A stretch of DNA of 64,000 bases from Mesodorylaimus sp. YZB2_4. Lineage: Eukaryota; Nematoda; Enoplea; Dorylaimida; Dorylaimidae. Shown piece after piece: positions 1 through 14,394 of the stretch; position 1 is the stretch's first letter; every line of letters starts with the position of its first letter. The stretch is taken from positions 124,001-188,000 of the forward strand of contig JASANH010000212.1 of the NCBI GenBank assembly GCA_030248295.1, written 5' to 3'. Under the pieces are notes generated by a model. It saw only the letters and a program-made list of their open reading frames with translations, was not told where the DNA came from and searched no databases. Position numbers and translations under genes: made by a program.

Positions 1-2653
1 ATGTACTACTGTATATTCGATCATTCGGTTACCGCAATCGATTTTCCTTAATGCTGGGAGTAAATCGACTGTCTTCAGTCGTCCAAAATCGAATGCTGTC
101 ACAATGCCGCAGAGATCGATCGATTCCAATCGATTGGCCAACAATGGCAGTAATTGAATGAAATTCCATGGTTGCATACCTCGAAATTTCGAATCGGATG
201 CAACCATTTCCTTAACTCCGATGCCCAATGCCTTGTCATTGATCAGGGCCCACCTACTGTCAACACGACGACATCGAGCTCGTTCTCGCCACGGCAGTAG
301 GGACAAAATATAAATGAAAATATCATCGGGTAATCGATAAAATGGAAACAATTCTTGCATCCGCATCATTCCGCAATCGGATTGCTAAAAAATTCGAATT
401 CTAAAAATATCAAGACAGAAAAACAAAGATCGTTTACCGCGCAGCTGTTGGTCGAACGACGTGGAAATTCTTCGATGATTATCCTTCGCTTGGGAAAAGG
501 TTTCACATCCAATAATGGCCAAAGCGAAAATGCTTTCCTCGATGTCATGCTCAACTACAAACACGCGCAAGTCGGCTCCCGTCGAAGGACTGCGTGGGGA
601 TTGATTGCGATACCTGCTAAAAGAAATAATTTTTCAAGAAGCCAATTCGAGCGAAAATTACTCACCGATCGTCGTATCATTGACATCTAACCGAAACGCG
701 CTATCGCCAACTGGAAATATCTTGACGTAATCGTCCGGCCAGTCCTCTTGATCCGACCGACGCTAACCATTTAAGGTTATTGACAAACTATAGTAGTTGC
801 AAAAAAGTGATCGATATTGGCTTCAAATTGATCTCTGCGTCTTCGTTAGCTAAAATTGGACTCCATAATGCCTAATAGAATTAAAAATCGTTCTTGCGCA
901 ATTACCTAGAAAAATGTTGCGAAATAATTGCATTTGCCTTGCTTGAAACGGATAATTCTGTCCTTGATGCTCAGTCGCATTTCGCGAATTTCCGCAAATA
1001 TTGCATCCGCCATTATATCTCGACATTTTTCAGAATGTTTTTGATAAGTATTTAAATCAAAATAGCGTAAATGATCGGGCCATAAATGCATATGAGAAAC
1101 TTAATTCAGTTCCTTATTGCTGCTAATTGAATCTTGATTTCTAGCCCGTTTTCGAACTGGTTGACTATCTTCCCTCGGCGATGTTGCGGTTATCGATCGT
1201 AATTTCGGGACATCAAGTCTGGATCTAGATTTTCGTGTCGAATTAGAATGGCTGAAATACTATTACCAGCCGTTCTCATCGACGATACAACGTAATATCC
1301 GCAATGAAGATTTTGTAATCGCATATCGAAACAGTAACCGTTTTTTTGCCAAATGAGATTTTTGAGATCACGAAGAAAAAAATTTTGTTTTTTTTAACTC
1401 AAAAGGCATCTTTTTTAGCGAACAGATTTAATATCGTTGACAGAAACGGACAGATGCTAACTGCTGAACTGAATGACTGTGGTGAGCTACCTTTTTGAAT
1501 TGCGCGAATTTCATATTGGCGCTAGGCAGCAGACAGTTTTTTAATTCCACTGAATGCGGTTAGAAAACCCGCGAAAATTTTAAACTGTTCTGTAATCTCA
1601 CATAATCATGAACAAAAATTCACAAGGCGTGAAAATAACGTTATGAACATGAAAGCTTCAAACGCTTCAGTCCTAAGCCTTGTCATTAATCATAGCTTTT
1701 TTACCTCAAAGTCAAAGTTCTTCTCTCAAAAATTGATTATTAGGCGGGTGCATCCAATGTCGGTCTGACGTGAGCTGAAACTCTCCACCGACTAAATCTA
1801 CCTACCTTCAGCTCACTTGAACACGGTGTCACAGGCACTACAGTGCATAGCAAAACAGAGCCTTGTATCACGTACAATAAGAAATATAGCATAGCTTAGG
1901 ATCAATTCTCACATATCCCAATGCTTTTGTAAATCGTTCGGGAAGCCTAGTAATCCTTTTTCTCTAAGATTAACAATCCATCCTTCAACCCTGATTGGGA
2001 ATAAACTCGGTCACCCACCAAAATGAATCCTCCCTGCAGTGATTGGCTAATTCGATTTTACGCCTCATTGAAGTCTAATCATCCTCGAATGTGTCAATTC
2101 GTCACGCTTTCCCTTTTCGCCTCCCGCCACCAACTCGTCCTCTTCAGAACTGGTTTGCAAAGTAGAATGCACCAAATAAGGCGAGTACGAGGCGAGGTCG
2201 CAGTGCGTAGCATCCCATATTTGTGTGTCATCAAGGCCCAACAGGACGAGGTGGGCAGGCGCGTGGAAGAATAGTCACCCATTGTAACAAAGGCCAGCAT
2301 ACATATTTGATAGCTTGTCCGCCACAACATATCCGGTCTTCAAGTTTTATCAAATCTCTCAACCAGAACACTTTTAAAACCTTCCCCCACCTCCGCCGCC
2401 CCCAAACCAGACTTTACGCCGACGTGAAGTGAGTGCACATAAAAAAGTGGTTTCTCTTCATGTAGTTAACAATTGCAGTTCCTTAAATTCTCACTCCTAC
2501 CTCAAATATACACTCGTCGATGTGCATTGCATAGACCTAAAATAACAGTCGCATTCTTATTCGGGAGGTGCGGTTGTTCCCGTTGGTTTAGCCTCGTATT
2601 GTCGATTCGGTTCGCTTGGAATTCGGTCGGCTGCTCAGGCACTCTGGTTGCGA
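1..2653. other. 5' flank with no firm gene; weak minus-strand open stretch at about 906-1260
   Basis: Nothing here matches a family I recognise. On the minus strand, about 1260 to 906, one frame stays open except for a single TAA. A Ser/Arg-rich stretch of about 50 codons is followed by about 70 codons that look protein-like (acidic and basic residues mixed, ending FKQGKCNYF). A further minus-strand stretch at about 678-765 looks like a short exon with acceptor- and donor-like ends, but extending it reaches a stop. This could be a decayed gene, a gene with an unseen micro-intron, or chance. The rest, up to the first ShK gene, shows only short ORFs on both strands. Confidence 0.2.
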
Positions 2654-2671
2654 ATGCGAGAGAAGAGGAAG

Positions 2672-4503
2672 ATGAACTCAGTCTGGTGCGTCAAGGTTAT
2701 TGTGGTGCTAGCTTTAGCGATGAATCGAGTACAAGCTCAGTCACTCAGCGACTTGTCGGGTGATGCCATCGTGAGCGTTATGCAGACGTTCGGAGATTCC
2801 TGTAAGTACGTGCAAGGTGTTCAATAGCCACCAGCCTGCAGTGACATAGCGAGGTATGCTACTGTGGGTGATGGTTTTACCCTGTTTAGCCAACAGTGCA
2901 CTGGAGGGCTGGGGTAGCAGAATCCTCAGCCCCTCTACAAGCACTGTGACACCAAAATTCTCTGATTGTGAAGCTGCCCTCTGATAGACGTTGCACTTTA
3001 CACTGCTGTAACCTTTGGATTGGCGGGCGTGGAAGAGGATGTGACCGACCGAAGTTGGTTAGATAAAGACCCTGACTGGAGAAAACCGGGTCCACAGTAA
3101 GACCTCACATGTGCCTGAAACATCAACTTTATCGTGAGGGATTGCCTTCTCAGAGCTAGTAGATCAACAGTCCATCCCCACTCGCACGACTGCGAGGCTT
3201 GCACTGCTCTTTGGGATTTTAGGTCCAGCAACAGCACCCAACGGCGATAACTGGGCTCCACTGCCAGCAGAATCTCCATGCGGCAGCGTGAGGCGTTGCA
3301 ATTTTCCAGAGCAGTGGTGTGCTTTCAAATTGGATGCGTCTGGCAACCCTGATTTAGGGAGCCTGAGCTGCCAGCCTCTGAGTGACGGTTGCAAAAAAGC
3401 ATTCAAAGACGCAGCTGGTCGTGGTGGTGGTGGTACCACTCCAGCTGGTGGTGAAGGCAGCACAGGCGGGGCGACCCCCTCTGGCGAAGAAACTACTCCA
3501 GAGGCTACGTCCCCAGCTGCTGAGACCCCTGAAACATCCAGTACAACTTCGTCTACGGAAGGCGAGACCACGCCAAGCGAAGGGAGTGAAACTACGCAAA
3601 GCATGGGAGGCGAAACACCTCCAGTTCCGACTGAAGTAACAGGTACGTCATCGCCGCCCTCCAAATCTGGTCCAGTAAGGACTACTTTTTTCACTTTCGA
3701 TCTAATCAGCAAAATCCTTTCTAGCTCCTACAGAATCGCCCTCTGGCCCAGAAACAACTCCAGGTAAGTCAAACTGCTGCATTCGATCATAGGCGTCAGT
3801 GCGTCACCAAATCCGTCTGTTTTAACAGCGACTGAAGGGCCACCCACGGAGGTTTCGACACCTGGCGGTGGTGGAGGTGGTGGTGGAACTGGCGGTGAAT
3901 GTTGTGATTACCACGAGTTCTGTTGTTACTGGGCGTCAACTGGTCAATGCGGCACTAATAAAGCATTCATGGCACAGATTTGCAAACTGTCTTGTGGTAC
4001 CTGCGGGTGCAATGGAGATCCTCTTCAGTGCCCCATCACCGTCGATTCTAAATGCTCTGGAAACAACGTGTTGCCAGGTAGGGATGAGGGATTCGAGACA
4101 CATCATAGTGGCCTGACGATGAGGACAGTCGACCCCAGTGTCCAGGCCAAGTGGTCCGAGGGCAGTCAGGTGACCATGCAGTATGCTAGTCTTCGGGGCG
4201 GACAGATGTAATTGTGCATTCTTGTCTGCTGGTTCTTTTCTTGGACAGGTCCTTCCAAACCGTTTCCCACCAACCAAACCAATACCATCTGACATTTTTT
4301 TCAGGCCCCGCGTGCCCTTGCAAGGCGGGAGATCTCGGTAAGCAACTCTAGATACCAAAATGTCTGGGACCATGTCTGTTTCCTTTTCAGTCCAAAGAGA
4401 TTGGAATCCCAAGTGCAGTTCGTGGGCAGCCCGAGGTGACTGCGATAAGAATGCCGCCTACATGAAACCAATGTGCAAAGTGTCGTGTAATGTTTGCCAA
4501 TAA
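2672..4503 (+). CDS. Secreted protein with Cys-rich N-terminal domain, low-complexity linker and two ShK domains (paralogue 1)
   Basis: Six exons: 2672-2801, 3223-3642, 3725-3763, 3829-4077, 4305-4337, 4391-4503. They join in phase to 327 residues. A signal peptide (MNSVWCVKVIVVLALA...VQA) precedes a conserved SLSDLSG..IV segment. All five introns are phase 1, and the first splits a Cys codon (T|GT). Domains in order: a Cys-rich unit (CGSVRRCNF..QWCAF...SCQPLSDGCKKAF), a Gly/Thr/Ser/Pro/Glu linker of about 100 residues, a first ShK domain (ECCDYHEFCCYW...CGTC), a short CxC segment split by intron 4, and a C-terminal ShK domain (DWNPKCSSW..CNVC). ShK domains are six-Cys folds found in channel-blocking peptides and many secreted proteins, so no target can be inferred. 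An in-frame ATG at 2654 would lengthen the N-terminus by six residues. I prefer 2672 because the hydrophobic core follows directly. Confidence 0.87.
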
Positions 4504-4939
4504 CCTCGAGCAGAGAGATGGCCCCTGACGATAGTGCCTTCTTAGCTATTTTTGTGTAGCTTCTATCAAAAAGTGCTTCTGTTTTTAAACCTTTTCTAGT
4601 CTATTTACTGGCCGCCTCGTAGTCTGCAATGCTGACTGTACTTTTTTAAAATCAACCAAATCCTTTAAAGTGGCACTTTCTATTTCGAAGTCGCCTTTGC
4701 TCAGGCCAAAACTGGGCAGATATAAACCGGATCTAACGGCGACACGAGTGCAAAGAAAAAGATCCTAGTGAACGAGTGCACTTCATCATCAATCTTGCAC
4801 AGCGGGGAATGCATTGTGTGGGCACAGTGGTGGCATCGACGTCCACATTGTCAGGCAGGCCATTAGTGCTGTTCGATATAGGCACCGATTGAGGCTGTAA
4901 AAAATGGTTACAATTTATGAGAGGAGCCAAAAATGGAAA

Positions 4940-5972
4940 ATGGTGGTCTTTATTGTGTGGAATTCCATTTCATTGGCCAAAACACAATCGTTGGCTGATC
5001 TAAGTGGAGAAGATATTGTGTCTGCTATGCTCAGTTTTGGTGAAAAATGTAAGTCATCGTAATCTTTTTGCTGGTTGGTGGAATACAAGAGCAAATGTTC
5101 CGATTAGGTCCTTCAACTGCTGCTGGAGGTCAGATTTGGACACCGCTTAAAGCGGGAGAAAAGTGTGCCGATGTTGCTCGCTGCGATTTCCCAGACCAAT
5201 GGTGCACGTTCAAATTAGGCTCTGATGGTCAGCCGGACCTGAAGAGTCTCACTTGCCAGCCATTACCCGATTCGTGCAAGCAAGCATTCAAGGAAATCGT
5301 TGGTGGGGGTGGGCCATCGACACCACCTCAATCAGAGACCTCACCACAGCCCGCGGGAGAAACGACTCCATCTGCGGCAGAGACGAGTCCTCCGGCTGAA
5401 TCGTCGCCTCAGCCAGCAGAAGGAGCGACATCACCCCTACCAGAGGGGCTAACGGCACCCCCACCAGAGGCGGCTGCAGCACCTCCAGCAGGCGCACCTG
5501 AGTCAGGGGCGGGTGGAGGAGGAGGGGAGGGATGCTGCAACTACCACGAGTACTGTTGTTACTGGGCATCTATCGGCCAGTGCGAGAGTAACAAGGACTT
5601 CATGCTGGGCATCTGCCAAAAAGCATGCGGCACGTGCGGTTGCAGCGGTGACCCCTCAAAGTGCCCTGTTACCGTCGACTCCTCCTGCTCTGGGTCGGGA
5701 GTGAAATCTGGTAAGTGGGAGCACATGACTGAAGTCCAGTAGTGTACAGATGGAATAATTTAAGGTCAAGCGTGCCCCTGCACCCTTGGTCATCTTGGTA
5801 AGTCCTCACTGACCTTTGACTCGCCCTGTGATAACTCTAAACACTCTTGATACTTTCAGTAAACAAAGACTGGAACCCGAAATGCAGCGACTGGGCGGCC
5901 AAGGGGGCTTGTGATAAGAACCGTACGTACATGAAAGCTATGTGCAAAGCGTCGTGTAATGTGTGCAAATAA
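4940..5972 (+). CDS. Secreted ShK-domain protein (paralogue 2)
   Basis: Four exons: 4940-5048, 5108-5710, 5765-5797, 5860-5972, giving 285 residues. An in-frame ATG at 4904 would add 12 residues before the hydrophobic segment. The order is the same as in paralogue 1: signal peptide, SLADLSGEDIVSAM segment, Cys-rich unit (CADVARCDFPDQWCTF), linker, ShK (GCCNYHEYCCYW..CGTC), CxC segment and ShK (DWNPKCSDW..CNVC). Here the linker and first ShK lie in one 603-bp exon, so the introns that interrupt this part of paralogue 1 are absent. The linker is rich in Pro, Ala and Ser rather than Thr and Gly. It lies 0.4 kb after paralogue 1 on the same strand, which indicates tandem duplication. A polyadenylation-like AATAAA occurs near 6539. 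Confidence 0.87.
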
Positions 5973-7331
5973 TCAACCTTATTCGGATGTCTAAGAAATG
6001 TGTGCTCTCCCAGTCATGGCTTTTCTGTGGGTGCTGCTGATTTAACATCCTGCAAATACAGTCCTACCCAAGGAAGAGCTTACATCAAAGGCTTACATCA
6101 TACTGCATAAACTGCACGTGCTGTATTTATATCACTTTTTATATCCGCTTAGATATTAGGTGAATCATCGAAGAATATTTAGTATATAGAGTACACAGTA
6201 TGTATATGCTCGTTTTTTTAATTTTTCTTTGATATAATCGTACATGTATTTTCTATTATAAATATATATATATATATATATATATACATACTCGTATATC
6301 CATGTACTTATATACATATTATAAGTGTGAATATACGTAGAATATACGAGTCGACATAGACAAATATACTTGTACGTATGTAACATGTCTTTGTCTCTGT
6401 ACGTATCTATATAATAAGAATACTGTATATGCGCAGTCACTGTTCCTAATATGTACTATGTGCGTGCAATCGTTGAAGTACAGTAAGCAAAATGGAGATT
6501 ATATCATCAAAAAAAGGTTTATAAATATGCAATACATGAATAAATGCATGCCATGCGCTGTATGTTCAATAATTATTTAAATTATACATACAAGCGTATT
6601 GACATTGAAAACCGACTGACATGCCTCTTATGTGTCATATTTTTAACAAGATTACTGCAGTACCCGCTTATAATTATGCTTTTACAGATTGCCAGCGGGA
6701 TTAAAGTAGAACCAAGCTCTCAGCTGTTATGTATGGGACGTATGAAAATTATTCCTGCCTTCTCTGTGCTTTAGTGGTATGAGGGCTGAGGAACAACGAC
6801 CCTCGGACTCCTGCATCACCATTACTCTAAATACGACTTCTATTATTTTTAGATTTGTAGTACTTATCATAAAAACAAGGTATAAAAACGAATTTTGCAA
6901 ATTCCATTTTAAAGCATCAATAAAATACAAGTCATTGGTTTGAAGGAGATACCATTGGTTTACACTCCAGCTGTCACAGTGGGAGCCCACCTCTCGCACA
7001 CCATAGGCAATTCTCACCATCTTCCCCCTCTCGCTTCTCACCCAAAGAACTGTTCTCGAGTCGAACATTTCGAAGCCCGCAGGTTGGAAACTGGATCAAA
7101 TACGGGGCCGTCGTAATACCAAACAGAGCCGTGGCTGATCTATAACATCCCATGCGAAACGACAATTCCCCTCCCATTCTCTCTTTTTCCATTTTCACTC
7201 CCGCACATTCTTCAAGTGAGTGAGAGCAGTGAAATCGAGTTGTGTACTGGCCAGTGTACCCATTTTAGAATTGTAGGCAAGTTGGTGTGTTATTTGCGTG
7301 GCTGAACAAAAGTGGGATTTGCCAGCCCAAT
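5973..7331. other. Intergenic, AT-rich, with a (TA)n tract
   Basis: The stretch from 6165 to 6450 is strongly AT-rich with a perfect TA dinucleotide run at about 6261-6286 and many TATA/TACGTA-like words. ORFs through it are low-complexity translations and I do not take them as genes. No RNA gene or mobile-element end was recognised. Confidence 0.6.
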
Positions 7332-9528
7332 ATGTTGCGCCTTTTTGTCATTTGTGCACTGGTACCAATATTGCATGGACAAGAGCCAAGTCTCTCCGAC
7401 ATATCAGGAGCGGATATCGTGGCTTTGATGCAAGTGCAAGGCCAAAAGTGTAAGTATGGCTACAGGATGCACGAGTTTTGTGGGTGCTCCGGCCGATTTA
7501 TAGTGAAATCCTTGAAGTAATTAGGACTTTCCAGAGGCCACATCCGCGCAGTCGACGACTCCTTGGTACCCCCTATCAATATTGAAGCTAACGTTCCACG
7601 TTGATTTCGGATTTTTTATGCTGTTTATCTAGGGGACTTTGACTGACACAGGTCCGCATGCGTCCACACGTCCATCACACACTTAAACAGCACTTATATT
7701 TCAGGTCCAGAATCAACCCCTGACAACCAACACTGGGCCCCATTACCAAAAGATCAGCCGTGCGGTAATACGAAACGGTGTGACTTTCCCAACCAGTGGT
7801 GCGCCTTCAAGTTGAACGCGGATGGCGCAACACCAGATTTGAGCTCGCTGAATTGTAAGCCTCTCTCAGACCCCTGCAAGCAAGCATTCATTACTGTATT
7901 TGGTGGAGCAACTGGAGCTCCTGCTGCGACAACCAAGGCTGGCCCTCCCGGAACCAGCCCCGCTGCTTCCACAGCATCTACGACTACAGAGCAAGAAACA
8001 GAGCCAACTTCAGCTGCTGTCCCGGAGGAGGTCACTAAACCACCCTCAGTGGAGACAACAACGCAAATCACGGAAGTGATCACAGAAGGTCCGGTAGAGA
8101 CAGAGACAACGACCGTGGGGGCAACGGAAGGGCCAATCGAACCAACTAAGCCAGAAGAAATGAGTAAGACTGCTGGTGCCTGTGGAGGTGTGGGGATGGA
8201 ATATATTGACCCAAGTCCTGAGTAGGGGTAGTTTCCAGGTAAGGACGCCTGAAACATCAAACGGACCGCTTTGATGCCTCTGTAGGCAAGAAATCTCCCG
8301 ACCACCCAGGAATGCTGGTTACAATACCCTGCCGTCAGACCAAACACAGGGTGCCCAAAAACTCTTGCGCCTTTGAGACTGAACAATTATAGAGGCTCGA
8401 CTGGCAATCGATACTCTGCACGGAGCCGGCAGCTGGGAGCGTCACCCGTCAGGGTGACGTTTCAGCCATGTACTAGGTCGGAAGACTTGGTAGGCTGCCT
8501 CGGGTTTCTGGCGTGGTGCTAAATCTCCCCCGGTCACTACCTCCAGCAATACGAACGCAGTCGTATTACACAATTATTCCCTTCCCCCCTTTCGAGCAGA
8601 AATCATTCTGGAGCGCAAAAATCACGAGTAACCCAAAACCCTCAGCCTTGCTCTCTTTCCAGAAGGCTCAACTCTAACTGCGCCAGGCAAATGCTGCGAC
8701 TACCACGAATACTGTTGTTACTGGGCTGCCGATGGGGAATGTGAAAAGAACAAATTCTTTATGTTACAAATCTGTCAGAAATCATGCGGCAGTTGCGGCT
8801 GTGCTGGAAATCCATCAAATTGCCCCGTCAAAGTCGACCCAAAATGTTCTGGCTCTGACGTCCCACCAGGTAAGATTACTATTTCATTTTAGGCAATTGT
8901 TAATGACCGGAAGAACCTATTCTTCAGGAACGCCTTGTCCTTGTAAAAAAGGTCATGTTGGTAAGTCGGCGTGCCTCGAAACTTCGTAATTTTGCAGCCC
9001 TGTTTGCAGCTCTGCTGTTGTTGCCAGTATTTCAGCGCAAACATGCGCACTGGCTCAACATCCTACCTGTCCACTGACTCCAACCTCATCCAACCTCATT
9101 TTCACTCACTTTCACCTTAGAGGCTAAGTCAAAGCACATTCTACTACAAACACACCCTTGCGGGGGGGGGGGGCTGTAGCTCACCACATGGTAGAGCGCT
9201 CGCTTTGCATGCGAGAGGAACGGGGATCGATGCCCCGCAGCTCCAGCCTTGCTAATATGCCCCGTACTGCACATTTTCTGGGTCCAAGCACGTTGTGCCT
9301 ATAGCTGGCCAGGGGTCAAACCTTGTAAGCAAGGAAGGCTGCGCAGGCAGCACGACGCACACAGCAGCCCCTGCACAAGAGATTATGCCCCATAAATGCT
9401 ATTCTCTCATTTCAGTGGACAGAGACTGGTCACCCAAATGTGCCACATGGTCAGCCAAGGGGGAGTGCGACAAGAATGCAGCCTACATGAAAGCTATCTG
9501 CAAAGTGTCCTGCAATATATGCTCATAA
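7332..9528 (+). CDS. Secreted ShK-domain protein (paralogue 3)
   Basis: Five exons: 7332-7449, 7705-8163, 8663-8869, 8928-8960, 9416-9528, giving 309 residues. A signal peptide (MLRLFVICALVPILHG) is followed by SLSDISGADIVALM, the Cys-rich unit (CGNTKRCDFPNQWCAF), a Thr/Glu/Pro-rich mucin-like linker, ShK (KCCDYHEYCCYW..CGSC), a CxC segment (GTPCPCKKGHV) and ShK (DWSPKCATW..CNIC). Introns are phase 1 as in the other two, and the first again splits the Cys codon T|GT. Intron 2 (8164-8662) contains dispersed-repeat sequence and intron 4 (8961-9415) contains a tRNA-Ala gene. The linker differs in length and composition from both neighbours while the Cys domains are conserved. Confidence 0.86.
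9170..9245 (+). tRNA. tRNA-Ala (anticodon TGC), inside an intron
   Basis: A cloverleaf can be drawn by eye. The acceptor stem GGGGCTG pairs with CAGCTCC, with one G-T. The D stem is GCTC/GAGC, the anticodon stem CTCGC/GCGAG encloses loop TTTGCAT (anticodon TGC), and the T stem is CGGGG/CCCCG. The T loop reads ATCGATG, not the usual TTCGANN, and the D loop is slightly long, so decay is possible. No CCA is encoded. It lies in the sense direction inside the last intron of the third ShK gene, right after a G homopolymer. Confidence 0.7.
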
Positions 9529-10448
9529 TTTCGCTATCGTTTTTATCTCACTCTGATCAGTTGAGTTATTTCCATCGCGCATGTGACATTACGACTTTGA
9601 TTACCGTTTATATTTTTATTCCTGCGATAAAAATCATTTTTATAATTCCAGTGCAGCCATATCGACTAAATTACCAAACTCCCCTGTGCACCATAACTAG
9701 CAGGATAAAGGTGCAAACGGACATGAAACCAGTCCCAACCTTTCTACGACTGCGTTTTATTCACTTGCCATAACTAATATACGCAAACTCAATCAGGACG
9801 AATAAGATGAATGGGTGTGCCATATTTCTGTACTATAAGACTGCCTCAGTTTCAATTTGTTTTGACAATTGTATCAGAAGGCAATCTGTTTGAAATCTGC
9901 TTATTATTACCGAAGAGGTTGACTTCCCAGCCAGGGGAGCGTATCGATTACTCCCGACCGCCAGGCGTGCTGGTCACACAGTGTCTTTCATAATTACAGT
10001 ACAGTAGACACTGCTGTGCAACCTGGCACTTGAATCGTTACAGCCAAAGAAACCCCTTCTTAGCAAAAACGGCAGACACCCACGCAATGTATTTCGTTCC
10101 GCTTTGCGATCACTCCGATTTGCATTTTTGTGGGTGATATCGGATTCGTCGAGGTCGTATCACTCCTACAAGTATATCCATCCTCCCCGTCTCAGCACCG
10201 GGTGGCACCTCCTGCATCTCACAGTCGCTGTGACCATCTCCTGGCTTACACAGACCATATGACAGTTGCCGAACCACGACTAACTTTTACTGTGCTCACC
10301 ACTACTTCGTACTATAAAGGAATCTCAGACTCATGTATCAAAGATTTTCAATCCACTCAAAAATATCCTAAAGTTTCCTAACTCATGCAAAACCTTTTCA
10401 AACCATCCTCCGATAGTTTTCAGGGAGCCATATTACGCTTCTTGCAGT
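9529..10448. other. Convergent intergenic region
   Basis: This region separates the 3' end of the third ShK gene from the 3' end of the minus-strand GAPDH gene. At about 9915-9985 there is sequence resembling the dispersed repeat seen at 10.66 and 17.45 kb (GGAGCGTATCGATTACTC, then a CCGCCAGGC stretch). No coding exon or RNA was recognised. Confidence 0.5.
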
Positions 10449-12704
<2,256 letters not shown>

Positions 12705-14394
12705 TTTCCAACGTACGAAACGAATCTGGAATGCAGGCGGCTATCCATTATGCAGGCTGTTACGAAACTATCGTGATCGTGGATGTAATAGCCAGGCGGG
12801 TTGTACAATGATTAACCCGGGTCGTGGCCCAGTGGGTGGGCGTTGCCTCTCACGCTGGGTGAGTACTTACAGAGGAGGGTTCGACTCCCTCCCGATCCAT
12901 GTGTTCCATGACCCTCGACTGTTCTGCATTGTGTTTGGCTATGGATAAAGTATGGCATGATGGGACTTAAATCGAAGCATTCCTACACCCAAGCACGCCA
13001 CCACTCAGCATACTCTCCACTCACGCGCACTTATCACCAAGCTCGCTCGTACAAGCGCCAGACGGCTCTGCCGTCACAAGTCCAAAAATGGGCAAATGTG
13101 GTCAGATTTCCTAGACTGATAAGCGCCAGGTCAAAAGTCCCTCGCCTTCCTGCGTCATGAGCTTATTGATTTCATACAGGGCAAGGCAGCGCTTTGCCCC
13201 GAAGCCTCAGCTCATCGTCAGGCCTGGCCGAACGAGGAGAAATGTGGAGATGAGTGCGTGCAAAAGCGGAACGAGTAAACAGCTTCTTCCTCCCTGAGCC
13301 CTCTTGTTTTCCAAGTGTTTCAGCTGTCTGCCGACTAGGCACGGCGCGCCTGTTCCCCAATCCTGGACTAGCTTATGACGGTGAACGAGTCGCGAACGTG
13401 AGCCTATTTTCAAGCCTAGCAAAAGGACGTACAGACGGCTAGAAATATTTTAGTTACAATGCTAGACGTTTTAGTGTTCGTGTAGCAAAAGTCATGAAAA
13501 AAAACAAGTGCGGTGGCGGTCAAAAAAAGATCTTAGAAGAAAAAGCTCCCAGTTGGTCGAAAGAAGGCACGCAAAAGTGAAGACACCAAAACTTTGCGCA
13601 GATGCGGCAAAAATTTTGATGCGGAAACCTAACCTGATTCTTTCAAAACCACTACAGGTACTCAAAGTTTTTACATTTGATTTTCTGCACTGCGCGTACG
13701 GAAAACAATATTGTCGCCAAATCCATATAAGCTTCATCAACCAGCTGAAAACTATTTCTAAGCGACGGGATTTCACTGAATGTAACTTACCAAATCCTGC
13801 AAACGAGGCTCGATGCAAACCAGAATGGGTTTCTGGCTGATGAAATCTGACGAAAGAGTTTCTCAGGAGGGGACTGGTGCAGTCTCCACAAGCTCAATCC
13901 GACTGGCCTCCTCGAAGCGTATGCTCGCAATAACGTCTCCCAGGCCGTGATGTTTAGCAGGCCCGAGTGTGCACGTGTTTAGCGTAGCCCGGATACCGCG
14001 TGCGCAGTGGAGTAAAAGTTCATTTGCTTGCTGTAAAGTTGCGAGGAAGAGGATGGCGGGAATTTTCAAAAGTCTGGAAGCAATACCATGCATGCTTTTG
14101 TGTTCCTTCAGCTCACCAAAATTGTGTACTGTGGATGCAAAATTTCTTAGATTTAATTGGTCTCGAAAAGTGAGTGGAAAAAATCTAGCAATGCACTGAA
14201 TGTGGTTGAACGTGCTGTAACTGAAAGTACTGTACGCATACGGTTAAGTGCAAACGGGCGGTCTTTAATTGAATATGTTTTTGGGGGAGTCTGGTGGGTG
14301 ATGTTTACTTATCCCGTTTATCCCGTGGTCTACGTGGAGGGTTTTTGTTTTTTAAATTTTTGTGGGCCGAACCCCGTTTTGCCCATGGCCGGCC
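12705..14394. other. Intergenic region upstream of GAPDH; unresolved ORFs
   Basis: The GAPDH promoter should lie at its left edge. A tRNA-like module sits at 12822-12900. An ORF of 110 codons on the plus strand (13508-13840) overlaps one of 108 codons on the minus strand, and a minus-strand stretch at 13863-14093 (GLGDVIASIRFEEASRIEL) looks protein-like. None matches a family I know and I found no splice sites that join them. Confidence 0.3.
12822..12900 (+). repeat. tRNA-like module (decayed tRNA or SINE head)
   Basis: The 5' GGGTCG can pair with CGATCC at the 3' end, the D stem is GCCC/GGGC, and a T arm GAGGG-TTCGACT-CCCTC is intact. The anticodon arm does not fold well and the variable region is long. 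Modules with a related TTCGACTC T arm occur at 14757 and 52861, so a tRNA-derived repeat is more likely than a working tRNA. Confidence 0.4.

Noticed and set aside
355..690. Plus-strand ORF of 111 codons
   Set aside because: The opposite strand is at least as open and no family features are visible. The region is CGAT-rich, which lowers stop frequency.
3164..3712. Minus-strand ORF of 182 codons
   Set aside because: It is antisense to exon 2 of the first ShK gene. The low-complexity Thr/Pro/Gly linker leaves several frames open by composition. The same holds for 7754-8386 opposite the third gene.
6165..6440. Minus-strand ORF rich in Tyr and Ile
   Set aside because: It is a translation of the TA/TACGTA-rich tract and not protein-like.
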